Shown: in pieces, positions 1 through 6,141 of the stretch
Position numbering within the stretch: the stretch's first letter is position 1
How the letters are laid out: every line of letters begins with the position of its first letter
Source: Fidelibacterota bacterium
GTDB taxonomy: Bacteria > Fidelibacterota > Fidelibacteria > Fidelibacterales > Fidelibacteraceae
Length of the DNA stretch: 6,141 nt
Assembly: GCA_016937825.1 (NCBI GenBank)
Contig: JAFGVT010000179.1
Location: 1 to 6,141 of the forward strand
Direction: 5' to 3'
Position numbers and translations under genes: made by a program
Notes under the pieces: model-generated
What the model was told of the DNA's origin: nothing
Database searches by the model: none
Seen by the model: only the letters and a program-made list of their open reading frames with translations

Positions 1-726
1 GTGAACGGGCTCGTCCTGGACATCAAGACCGGCAACGGCGCCTTTATCAGCGACTACGACGCCTCCGTCCATCTTGCCGACCAGCTCAAGCATTTCGGCG
101 AAGCCTACGGGCTTTCCGTCCGCCCGGTCATCACCGACATGAACCAGCCCCTCGGGAACATGGTCGGAAACTGGCTTGAGGTCCGCGAATCGCTCGATGT
201 CCTGAAAGGGGAGGGACCCGAATCGGTGCGGGAGATCAGTCTGACGCTCACAGGCCAAATGCTGTCCCTGGCGGACCCCGAACGCAGTCAGGACGAAATA
301 CGCGCAGAACTTGAGCGGCTGCTTGACCGGGGCGACGCCTACCGGGCCTTCCTGAAAATAGCCGGAACACAGGGCGCGGACATTCGTTTTCTTGAGGAAC
401 CGGAGCGCTATCCGTCCTCAGCGCACAGGATCGAGGTCAGATCGCCGCGTGAAGGCACGATCTCGGCGATAGACACCTATCAGCTGGGTCTGGATGCGAT
501 CGCGCTCGGAGCAGGGAGAAAAATGATCACGGACAAGATCGATCCGAAAGCGGGACTGGAGCTTCACCGGCACATCGGCGACCGCGTTGAGCCCGGCGAA
601 CCCCTTGTCACCCTCTATACGGACAATAAAACAGCGGCGGACCTTCTGGCGGACCGGCTTGGGGATCGTTTTTCCTTTGCGGATACACCCACCCCAAAAC
701 CCCCCTATATCCATGAAATACGTTAA
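1..726 (+). CDS. Pyrimidine-nucleoside (thymidine) phosphorylase, C-terminal part; 5' end outside window
   Basis: This enzyme cleaves pyrimidine nucleosides (thymidine, uridine or deoxyuridine) with phosphate to give the free base and (deoxy)ribose-1-phosphate, in cytosolic salvage. What is seen: 241 residues open from the first base. They begin at the family's conserved LDIKTGNGAF stretch (residues 5-14), followed by ITDMNQPLG (44-52), GNWLEVRESLDVLKG (56-70) and a C-terminal PYNP_C-type domain (about 143-235) with the GLDAIALGAGR motif (163-173). By recalled alignment to E. coli DeoA (440 aa), about 195 N-terminal residues are missing, including the glycine-rich phosphate signature and most pyrimidine-binding residues. 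The GTG at base 1 is therefore an internal valine codon, not a start. The missing part plus this fragment gives about 436 residues, a normal length. The substrate-selective residues lie off-window, so deoA and pdp cannot be told apart. The stop lies inside the following TPR gene. Confidence 0.93.
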   Translation: MNGLVLDIKTGNGAFISDYDASVHLADQLKHFGEAYGLSVRPVITDMNQPLGNMVGNWLEVRESLDVLKGEGPESVREISLTLTGQMLSLADPERSQDEIRAELERLLDRGDAYRAFLKIAGTQGADIRFLEEPERYPSSAHRIEVRSPREGTISAIDTYQLGLDAIALGAGRKMITDKIDPKAGLELHRHIGDRVEPGEPLVTLYTDNKTAADLLADRLGDRFSFADTPTPKPPYIHEIR

Positions 727-1732
727 ATTGTTTTTTATCGCTTTTATCTTTTTCGGCGTTCTTTGTGCCGATGAAGACCCCATGCAGTCGATGACCATCG
801 AATACGGCGGGTATGACCTGACGCAGACGGAGGTCTCGAGCAGCAAGCAAACCTACGTGCCGCAGGAATACTACGACAACGTCATTCTGGTCGTCCAGGA
901 GGCGCATCTTCTCGCCCGGAAAGGGGAGCACGCCGCCGCCGCCGCCAGGTTCAAACAGGCACTCAAGACCGATTCGACCTATGTCTTTGCCCTGAACGGA
1001 CTCGGCAACGCTTACTTGAAGCTGAACGATCTTGCGAACGCGGAGCGTTATTTCAAGCAGGCGATACTTTTCGGGGAAACCTACGCCTTTCCCTACAACA
1101 ACCTGGCGAACCTTTACATCCTTCAGGGGAAGCACGATGACGCCGTTCCGCTCCTGCAGAAAGCCCTGAAATATGATCCGAACAGCGCCTACGTCTATTA
1201 CAACCTGGGGAACGTTTACCTTGCCAAAGAGAAATACAATCTTGCGCAATCCCATTATCTGAAAGCGATCAAGTACGACAAGAACTTTTGCAACGCCCGC
1301 TACAATCTTGCCCTGACCTATCAGCGCCAGAAGCGGGAAGGGGATGCCCTGAAGGAATATGAAGCGGTCGTGAAGATCTGTCCCGGCCATGAGAAGGCCG
1401 TCCTGAACCTTGCGGCCTATTACCTGCAGAGCGGAAAGACGGATCAGGCGATCCTCCTGTACCGCCAGGCGGTTCTGATCAATCCACAGACCGACCTCTA
1501 CCTTGCCCTGGGGCACGCCTATCACAATCAGGGCTTCGCCAAGCTCGAGATCGGCGCCTACGAAGAAGCCGTCAGGCTGGATTCCAGCGATGTCGGAGCG
1601 CGCTACTTTCTGGCTTTGTCCTACTACGAACAGAACATGAAAATTTCCTCCCTGAAACTGTGCCGGGACATCCTTGAGGATGACCCTGAAAATTCACAGG
1701 CGCTTGAACTGCTTGAAAAGATCGGCCTCTGA
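713..1732 (+). CDS. Exported TPR-repeat protein
   Basis: A 339-residue protein made almost wholly of tetratricopeptide repeats, helical-hairpin scaffolds that bind other proteins. What is seen: residues 1-19 form a signal peptide (MKYVK, then a hydrophobic run FFIAFIFFGVLCA), followed by an acidic, Tyr/Ser/Thr-rich linker (20-55). About eight 34-residue TPR units start near 57, 91, 125, 159, 193, 227, 260 and 294, with the usual alternation such as YNLGNVYL...A...YLKAIKYD. I chose the ATG at 713 because the signal peptide starts exactly there. An in-frame ATG at 587 would add 42 unrelated basic, proline-rich residues inside the phosphorylase gene. C18 follows GVL, a poor lipobox because G, A or S is expected at -1, so a secreted protein is likelier than a lipoprotein. 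The start overlaps the phosphorylase by 14 bases and has no clear Shine-Dalgarno, which suggests translational coupling. Partner and pathway are unknown. Confidence 0.88.
   Translation: MKYVKLFFIAFIFFGVLCADEDPMQSMTIEYGGYDLTQTEVSSSKQTYVPQEYYDNVILVVQEAHLLARKGEHAAAAARFKQALKTDSTYVFALNGLGNAYLKLNDLANAERYFKQAILFGETYAFPYNNLANLYILQGKHDDAVPLLQKALKYDPNSAYVYYNLGNVYLAKEKYNLAQSHYLKAIKYDKNFCNARYNLALTYQRQKREGDALKEYEAVVKICPGHEKAVLNLAAYYLQSGKTDQAILLYRQAVLINPQTDLYLALGHAYHNQGFAKLEIGAYEEAVRLDSSDVGARYFLALSYYEQNMKISSLKLCRDILEDDPENSQALELLEKIGL
932..946 (+). repeat. (GCC)5 trinucleotide run inside the TPR gene
   Basis: Five consecutive GCC codons encode Ala74-Ala78, at the start of the second helix of the first TPR. 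The run is in frame, so gain or loss of a unit would change helix length without shifting the frame. It is short and may be only compositional. Confidence 0.6.
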
Positions 1733-1735
1733 AAT

Positions 1736-1763
1736 CCCGCGCATTGCCGCAGGGTTATTTTCT
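1736..1763 (+). terminator. Probable Rho-independent terminator after the TPR gene
   Basis: Four bases after the TPR stop codon, CCCGCG (1736-1741) can pair with CGC (1748-1750) and GGG (1752-1754), with A1751 bulged and a 6-base loop. A T-rich run, TTATTTTCT, follows at 1755-1763. Position and layout suit an intrinsic terminator closing the phosphorylase-TPR unit. The stem is short and bulged, so strength is uncertain. The T-run can also fold with the next bases (TTATTT-TCT-AAATAA, 1755-1769), an AT-only hairpin that may be incidental. Confidence 0.45.
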
Positions 1764-1801
1764 AAATAATGCTTCCAAATATCCGGCCTAATCTTTATTT
1801 T
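1744..1801 (+). promoter_or_regulatory. Candidate promoter region for the uvrA unit
   Basis: The AT-rich gap is the only room for a uvrA promoter, and two weak sigma-70-like options are visible. Option one is TTGCCG (1744-1749), 15 bases, then AATAAT (1765-1770), which matches 5 of 6 to TATAAT, but the spacer is short and it overlaps the terminator. Option two is TTCCAA (1773-1778), 17 bases, then TATTTT (1796-1801), which has ideal spacing but poorer hexamers; its -10 falls in the centre of the inverted repeat at 1789-1810. Neither is convincing alone. Confidence 0.3.
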
Positions 1802-1810
1802 ACAAGATTA
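1789..1810. promoter_or_regulatory. Perfect inverted repeat upstream of uvrA, candidate operator
   Basis: TAATCTT (1789-1795) and AAGATTA (1804-1810) are exact reverse complements separated by 8 bases. The 22-base element ends 13 bases before the uvrA start. The geometry suits a dimeric repressor site and uvrA is commonly a LexA target. However, the arms match neither the enterobacterial LexA box (CTGT-N8-ACAG) nor the Gram-positive one (GAAC-N4-GTTC). In RNA it could form a 7-bp hairpin just before the ribosome binding site. The operator role is inferred only. Confidence 0.35.
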
Positions 1811-1814
1811 TTTC

Positions 1815-1818
1815 AGGA
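1815..1818 (+). promoter_or_regulatory. Shine-Dalgarno of uvrA
   Basis: AGGA lies 5 bases before the ATG at 1824. It is short but well placed, and it supports this start, which also gives the normal UvrA N-terminus. It lies 4 bases after the inverted repeat, so a hairpin there could affect ribosome access. Confidence 0.55.
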
Positions 1819-1823
1819 CACTT

Positions 1824-4661
1824 ATGTTACAAAACAAGATCATAATCAGCGGTGCACGGGAACACAACCTTAAGAACATCCATGTTGAGATACCGCGAGA
1901 TAAACTGGTGATTATCACCGGATTAAGCGGTAGCGGTAAATCGTCTTTAGCCTTCGATACCTTATATGCCGAAGGCCAGCGCCGCTATGTGGAATCCTTG
2001 TCATCCTATGCCAGGCAGTTCCTCGGCATCATGGAAAAACCCGATATCGACAAGATCGAGGGACTTTCGCCCGCCATTTCCATCGAGCAGAAAACGACGC
2101 ACCGGAATCCCCGCTCGACCGTAGCCACGATCACGGAGATCCATGACTACATGCGCCTGCTTTTTGCTCGGATCGGAAAGCCCTATTGCTTCATCTGCGG
2201 CAAGCCGATCAGCAAGATGACCGTGCAGGAGATCGTGGACCGGGTGATGGAAATGCCCGAAGGAAGCAGGATCCAGATCATGTCTCCCGCGATACGCGAA
2301 CGGAAGGGCGAGTTCAGGGAATACTTCAATCAGTTGAAAAAAGAAGGCTTCCTGCGGGTGCGGCTGGATGGAAAGATCCAGCTCCTGTCCCAGGTGGAAC
2401 TGCCGGAACGCAACAACAAGCATAATATCGACGTTGTGATCGACCGTCTGGTCGTCGGGGGCGACATTCAGCAGCGCCTGACGGAAAGCGTCGAACTGGC
2501 GCTGAAGAACGGCAACGGCAATGTCATTATATACGAGTCGGAGCAGAAAGAGCTCAATTACAGCGAGAATTTTATCTGCCCGGATCATCCCCAGGTCAAT
2601 CTGGAAGAGCTGAGCCCGAGGATGTTCTCCTTCAACAACCCCCTGGGCGCTTGCCCCGCCTGCAACGGTCTGGGTTTTCAGATGGAATTCAGTCCTGACC
2701 TGGTCGTCCCGGACAAGAACCTGAGTCTGCTTCAGGGCGCGCTGGAGCCGATCGGCGAACAGCCGCGCGGCACGTATTACGGCAATATCCTCAAAGGCAT
2801 GGCCAAAAAATTTGATTTCAAGTTTTCCACGCCCTGGTATCAGCTCAGCAAAGAAGTCCAGCAGATCCTGCTCTACGGCAGCGGCAGGAACAGTCTGGTG
2901 ATCGATTATCAGGGGCGGCACTGGTCCGGACAATACACCGGGGGATGGGAAGGGGTGATCCCGAACCTGAAACGCCGCTACCAGCAGACCACCAGCGCCA
3001 TGATGCGCGAAAAGATCGAGAAATACATTTCGCAGCAGACCTGCCGCGTCTGCAACGGAAGCCGGCTGAAGCGGATCTCGACCTCTGTGTATGTCGGCGG
3101 AAAGAACATCGATGAACTCGAGCGCATGTCCATCCGGGAATCCCTGGATTTCCTGACATCCCTGACCCTGACCGAGACCGAGCGGATCATTTCGGAGCAG
3201 ATCGTGAAAGAAGTCAGACAGCGCCTGGGATTCCTGAAGAACGTCGGACTCGATTATCTTACCCTCAACCGGAGCGCGGGAACGCTTTCGGGCGGCGAAG
3301 CCCAGCGTATCCGCCTGGCAACGCAGATCGGGTCCCAGCTGATGGGCGTGATGTACATTCTGGACGAACCCAGCATCGGCCTGCACCAGCGGGACAACGT
3401 GAAGCTGCTCGAGACCCTGAAGGGGCTCCGCGATCTGGGCAACAGCATCATTGTCATCGAACACGATCAGGAAACCATGGAAGAGGCGGACTGGATCATC
3501 GACATCGGTCCCGGCGCCGGCATTCACGGCGGCGAGATCGTCTGCGAAGGGACCCCCGCTCAGGTCAAGGCCTGCGAGAAATCCCTCACGGGACAGTATC
3601 TCTCCGGCAAAATGAGCATCGAGATCCCGGAAAAACGCCGAAAGAGCAACGGGAAATCCCTGAAACTGTTCGGCGCGGAAGGGAACAACCTCAAATCGGT
3701 GGACCTTGAGCTGCCCCTGGGCACCATGACCTGCGTCACCGGCGTCAGCGGATCGGGGAAAAGCAGTCTCATCAACGAAACCCTCGTCCAGATCCTGAAC
3801 CGCGACCTGATGCATGCCAAGGGGAATCCTCTGAAATACGAGCACCTGGAAGGCCGGGAACATGTCGATAAGATCATTAATATCAACCAGTCGCCCATCG
3901 GACGCACCCCGCGTTCCAATCCGGCAACCTATACGGGCGTTTTCACGCATATCCGGGATCTTTTCGCATCGCTGAACGAATCCAAACTGCGCGGATACAG
4001 TCCCGGCCGCTTCAGTTTCAACGTTAAGGGCGGCCGCTGCGAATCCTGCAGCGGAGACGGCGTGAAGAAGATCGAAATGCATTTTCTTTCCGATGTCTAC
4101 GTGACGTGCGAAGTCTGCCGGGGAAAGCGCTACAACCGCGAGACCCTGGATATCAAATACCGCGGCAAAACGATCGCGGACGTCCTGGACATGACTGTTG
4201 AAGAAGCCCTTGAATTTTTTCAGAACCATCCCCGCATCAAAACGAAATTGAAGACCCTGAATGAAGTCGGACTCGGCTATGTCCATTTGGGTCAGCCGGC
4301 GACGACCCTCTCCGGCGGCGAAGCCCAGCGGGTTAAACTCGCCACCGAATTAAGCCGCATCGGAACCGGGAACACCCTCTATGTGCTGGATGAACCCACG
4401 ACGGGACTGCACTTTGCGGACGTCCACATGCTTCTTGACGTACTGAACAAACTGGTCAACAAGGGGAACACCGTCCTGATCATCGAGCACAACCTGGATG
4501 TGATCAAAAATGCGGACTGGGTCATCGATCTGGGGCCCGAAGGGGGCGAAAAAGGCGGGACCATCGTCGTAAAGGGGACGCCCGAAACGGTGGCGAAACA
4601 TAAGACCTCGTACACCGGCAATTTTCTGCAAAAAACATTATCAGGCGCACGACCCGAATGA
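1824..4661 (+). CDS. uvrA: Excinuclease ABC subunit A (UvrA)
   Basis: UvrA is the damage-sensing ATPase of nucleotide excision repair. Its dimer, with UvrB, scans DNA for bulky lesions, loads UvrB and leaves before UvrC cuts. The 945 residues match the usual length (about 940-960) and both ABC modules are intact. Module I has Walker A GLSGSGKS (33-40), signature LSGGEAQR (488-495), Walker B with D514/E515 and H-loop H547. Module II has Walker A GVSGSGKSS (640-648), signature LSGGEAQR (829-836), Walker B with D856/E857 and H889. Between them lie the UvrB-binding region (about 131-245) and the insertion domain (about 287-400). The C-terminal zinc module is classic: C739, C742, C762, C765. The first is C252, H255, C277, C280, with His for the usual second Cys. 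Further CxxC pairs sit at 122/125 and 407/410. Four rare TTA leucine codons fall in the first 47 codons. The stop overlaps the next start (ATGA), so the two are probably coupled. Confidence 0.98.
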   Translation: MLQNKIIISGAREHNLKNIHVEIPRDKLVIITGLSGSGKSSLAFDTLYAEGQRRYVESLSSYARQFLGIMEKPDIDKIEGLSPAISIEQKTTHRNPRSTVATITEIHDYMRLLFARIGKPYCFICGKPISKMTVQEIVDRVMEMPEGSRIQIMSPAIRERKGEFREYFNQLKKEGFLRVRLDGKIQLLSQVELPERNNKHNIDVVIDRLVVGGDIQQRLTESVELALKNGNGNVIIYESEQKELNYSENFICPDHPQVNLEELSPRMFSFNNPLGACPACNGLGFQMEFSPDLVVPDKNLSLLQGALEPIGEQPRGTYYGNILKGMAKKFDFKFSTPWYQLSKEVQQILLYGSGRNSLVIDYQGRHWSGQYTGGWEGVIPNLKRRYQQTTSAMMREKIEKYISQQTCRVCNGSRLKRISTSVYVGGKNIDELERMSIRESLDFLTSLTLTETERIISEQIVKEVRQRLGFLKNVGLDYLTLNRSAGTLSGGEAQRIRLATQIGSQLMGVMYILDEPSIGLHQRDNVKLLETLKGLRDLGNSIIVIEHDQETMEEADWIIDIGPGAGIHGGEIVCEGTPAQVKACEKSLTGQYLSGKMSIEIPEKRRKSNGKSLKLFGAEGNNLKSVDLELPLGTMTCVTGVSGSGKSSLINETLVQILNRDLMHAKGNPLKYEHLEGREHVDKIININQSPIGRTPRSNPATYTGVFTHIRDLFASLNESKLRGYSPGRFSFNVKGGRCESCSGDGVKKIEMHFLSDVYVTCEVCRGKRYNRETLDIKYRGKTIADVLDMTVEEALEFFQNHPRIKTKLKTLNEVGLGYVHLGQPATTLSGGEAQRVKLATELSRIGTGNTLYVLDEPTTGLHFADVHMLLDVLNKLVNKGNTVLIIEHNLDVIKNADWVIDLGPEGGEKGGTIVVKGTPETVAKHKTSYTGNFLQKTLSGARPE

Positions 4662-6109
4662 AAACGGATATCTTGATCATCGGAGCGGGGATCAGCGGTA
4701 CGGCGATCGCAAGCGCCCTTTCGGCGTACGATATTTCCCTGTGCGTCCTTGAAAAAACGAACGATATCTCCAGCGGGGCAAGCAAGGCGAACAGCGGCAT
4801 CGTGCATGCCGGCTATGACGCCCGTCCCGGGACACTCATGGCAAAGTTCAATGTGGCCGGAAACGCCCTGTACCCGGAAATGTGCGAGCGTTTGGACGTC
4901 CCCTTCAGGCAATGCGGCTCCTATGTGCTTGCTTTCTGCGACGAAGAGGTGCGTGAACTGGAAAAATTGAAAGCCCGCGGCGACGCGAACGGCGTTCCCG
5001 AACTGGCGATCCACACGGCCGAGGCGGTGCTTGCGAACGAAGCGCATGTTTCCCCCGGCGTCGTGGCCGGACTCTACGCGCCGACGGCCGGCATTGTAAG
5101 TCCTTATGAACTGTGCATCGCCCTGATGGAGCATGCCATGGATAACGGCGCGGCCCTCTTCCTTGAAACGCCCGTGACCGCGATCGAACGCCGCAAGGAC
5201 CGTTACCTCGTCCGCACACCCGGGCGCAGCTTCGATGCCGCCTGTGTGATCAATTGTGCCGGGGTCCATGCCGATGAGGTCCATAACATGCTGCTTGCTC
5301 CCGCTTTCGAAATCCGACCCCGCAGGGGAGAATATTTTATCCTGGACAAGTACGCGAACGGCATCGCCGGGCGCGTGATCTTTCAGTGTCCGTCCAAATC
5401 CGGGAAAGGCGTTCTGGTCTCTCCCACGGTCCATCACAATATCATCGTCGGACCCAATGCGGAGGATATCCGCGAGCGCGACGCGACCGAAACAACGGCG
5501 GAGGGACTGGAGGAAGTCTGGAATTCTGCGTTGAAGAGTATTCCAGAACTGCCTCGCAATCAGATTATTACAACATTCTCCGGCGTACGCGCGGAGCCCT
5601 CGGGGGACGATTTTATCATTCAGGATTATCCGGAAGCCCCCGGCTTTATCGACGTGGCCGGGATCAAATCCCCGGGACTGACGGCCGCGCCGGCCTTCGC
5701 CCTTTTCGTTGAAGAAATGGTCCGGACCTTTTTCGGCGGCCTGAAGAAGCGGAAAGATTACCGGGCCGAGCGGCGCAGGATGATCCGCTTCCAGGAACTT
5801 TCGCACCGCGAACGCGCCGAACAGGTGAAGCGGGACCCCTTGTACGGGCGCATCATCTGCCGCTGCGAGGGGGTCACCGAGGGAGAGATCGTGGACCTGA
5901 TCCATCGCAATGCCGGGGCGCGGACACTGGACGGCGTCAAGCGCCGGGCACGCTGCGGCGGCGGGCGCTGTCAGGGCGGTTTCTGCGCGCCGCGGATCAT
6001 CGATATCCTCGCCCGCGAACTAAATCTGCCCAAGGAGGAAGTCTGTAAGGATTCTTCCGCATCGCGGATCCTGACCGGAGAGACAAAAGGAAAGGACAGC
6101 GCGCAGTGA
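4658..6109 (+). CDS. GlpA-like FAD-dependent oxidoreductase with C-terminal BFD-type [2Fe-2S] domain
   Basis: A 483-residue flavoprotein of the DAO/glycerol-3-phosphate dehydrogenase fold. What is seen: an N-terminal Rossmann motif GAGISG (9-14) with acidic E32 ending the second strand for FAD ribose; NSGIVHAGYD (45-54) and PGTLMAKFNVAGN (57-69), typical of GlpA/L-2-hydroxyglutarate oxidase relatives; FSGVRAEP (307-314), where R311 is a likely substrate-anion contact; and GIKSPGLTAAPA (335-346) near the flavin. The C-terminal BFD-like domain (about 399-450) carries C401, C403, C438 and C443 for a [2Fe-2S] cluster, plus an extra C433. There is no signal peptide or membrane helix, so it is cytosolic. 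It starts on the uvrA stop (ATGA) with no clear Shine-Dalgarno and ends in GTGA with the next flavoprotein gene. Homologues are often labelled glycerol-3-phosphate dehydrogenase, but the true substrate is usually untested. No glycerol gene is visible here, so glpA is not assigned. Confidence 0.88.
   Translation: MKTDILIIGAGISGTAIASALSAYDISLCVLEKTNDISSGASKANSGIVHAGYDARPGTLMAKFNVAGNALYPEMCERLDVPFRQCGSYVLAFCDEEVRELEKLKARGDANGVPELAIHTAEAVLANEAHVSPGVVAGLYAPTAGIVSPYELCIALMEHAMDNGAALFLETPVTAIERRKDRYLVRTPGRSFDAACVINCAGVHADEVHNMLLAPAFEIRPRRGEYFILDKYANGIAGRVIFQCPSKSGKGVLVSPTVHHNIIVGPNAEDIRERDATETTAEGLEEVWNSALKSIPELPRNQIITTFSGVRAEPSGDDFIIQDYPEAPGFIDVAGIKSPGLTAAPAFALFVEEMVRTFFGGLKKRKDYRAERRRMIRFQELSHRERAEQVKRDPLYGRIICRCEGVTEGEIVDLIHRNAGARTLDGVKRRARCGGGRCQGGFCAPRIIDILARELNLPKEEVCKDSSASRILTGETKGKDSAQ
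6087..6096 (+). promoter_or_regulatory. Shine-Dalgarno for the downstream flavoprotein gene
   Basis: AAGGAAAGGA, purine-rich with an AAAGGA core, ends 9 bases before the GTG at 6106. It is the best ribosome binding site among the genes here and supports the GTG start even though that start overlaps the previous stop. Confidence 0.6.
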
Positions 6110-6141
6110 AAGATTACGATGTGATCTGCATCGGCGGCGGA
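6106..6141 (+). CDS. FAD/NAD-dependent oxidoreductase, N-terminus only; 3' end outside window
   Basis: Twelve codons are visible, reading MKDYDVICIGGG: a first beta strand running into the glycine-rich turn of a dinucleotide-binding (Rossmann) fold. The GTG start shares four bases (GTGA) with the stop of the GlpA-like gene and has a good Shine-Dalgarno. In Clostridia, Spirochaetes and Thermotogae, a GlpA-like Fe-S flavoprotein is often followed by a second pyridine-nucleotide-type flavoprotein and then a small DUF1667 protein. By that precedent this is probably the second member, passing electrons to or from the first. The visible residues alone fit any flavoprotein or NAD-binding enzyme. Confidence 0.7.
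   Translation, partial: MKDYDVICIGGG

Noticed and set aside
1..3. GTG at base 1 as a true start codon of a short phosphorylase.
   Set aside because: The reading begins in the middle of a conserved family motif and lacks about 195 residues including the active site. The gene simply enters from outside the window.
587..712. A possible upstream start for the TPR protein at the ATG at 587, adding 42 residues.
   Set aside because: The added stretch lies inside the phosphorylase gene, is basic and proline-rich without homology, and would bury the signal peptide that begins exactly at the ATG at 713.
752..769. A lipoprotein signal at Cys18 of the TPR protein.
   Set aside because: The residues before the Cys are G-V-L, whereas a lipobox needs a small residue (G, A or S) directly before it. 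Ordinary secretion is more likely.
608..1525. A 305-codon open frame on the minus strand opposite the TPR gene.
   Set aside because: It is antisense to clear TPR repeats. Its apparent periodicity mirrors the repeats on the other strand.
1755..1769. AT-only hairpin TTATTT-TCT-AAATAA as a separate regulatory element.
   Set aside because: A six-pair A-T stem with a 3-base loop is weak, and its left arm is the T-run of the probable terminator, so it needs no separate role.
2001..4286. A very long open frame on the minus strand opposite uvrA (761 codons).
   Set aside because: It lies entirely antisense to an unmistakable uvrA. The translation shows no recognisable domain and its composition (rich in Asp, Phe, Val, Gly, Ala) is what antisense of GC-rich coding DNA gives.
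4379..5905. A 508-codon open frame on the minus strand across the end of uvrA and the oxidoreductase gene.
   Set aside because: It crosses two well-supported + strand genes and shows no family motif, so it is an antisense shadow.

Overview
The window is compact bacterial chromosome with all genes on the + strand. It holds the 3' part of a pyrimidine-nucleoside phosphorylase gene, an exported tetratricopeptide-repeat (TPR) protein, a full-length uvrA, a GlpA-like FAD/[2Fe-2S] oxidoreductase, and the first 12 codons of another flavoprotein. The genes are visibly GC-rich, prefer CTG/CTC leucine codons, and are tightly packed. The TPR protein's signal peptide fits a cell with a periplasm or export to the surface. 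The two-gene flavoprotein arrangement at the right edge is familiar from anaerobic or fermentative lineages such as Clostridia, Spirochaetes and Thermotogae. No phylum can be assigned from this window. No rRNA, tRNA, CRISPR array, transposon or phage gene is visible.

Left block (1-1732): the phosphorylase fragment (nucleoside salvage) overlaps the start of the TPR gene by 14 bases. The two genes are probably co-transcribed, although no functional link is evident.

Middle (1733-1823): this 91-base AT-rich gap is the only real intergenic space and no gene-free stretch is longer. It holds a plausible terminator for the left block, weak promoter-like hexamers, a perfect 7+7 inverted repeat 13 bases before uvrA, and a short Shine-Dalgarno. 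This is the natural boundary between two transcription units.

Right block (1824-6141): uvrA, the GlpA-like gene and the next flavoprotein gene are joined by 4-base stop/start overlaps (ATGA, then GTGA). This suggests one translationally coupled operon. UvrA is the damage-recognition ATPase of nucleotide excision repair. The two flavoproteins look like the start of a known redox cluster often found near glycerol genes and followed by a small DUF1667 protein. The coupling of a repair gene to a redox pair may simply reflect dense packing.

I see no strong evidence for an undescribed system. The most checkable points are the palindrome before uvrA, the uvrA-oxidoreductase coupling, and the extra cysteine in the oxidoreductase's Fe-S domain.
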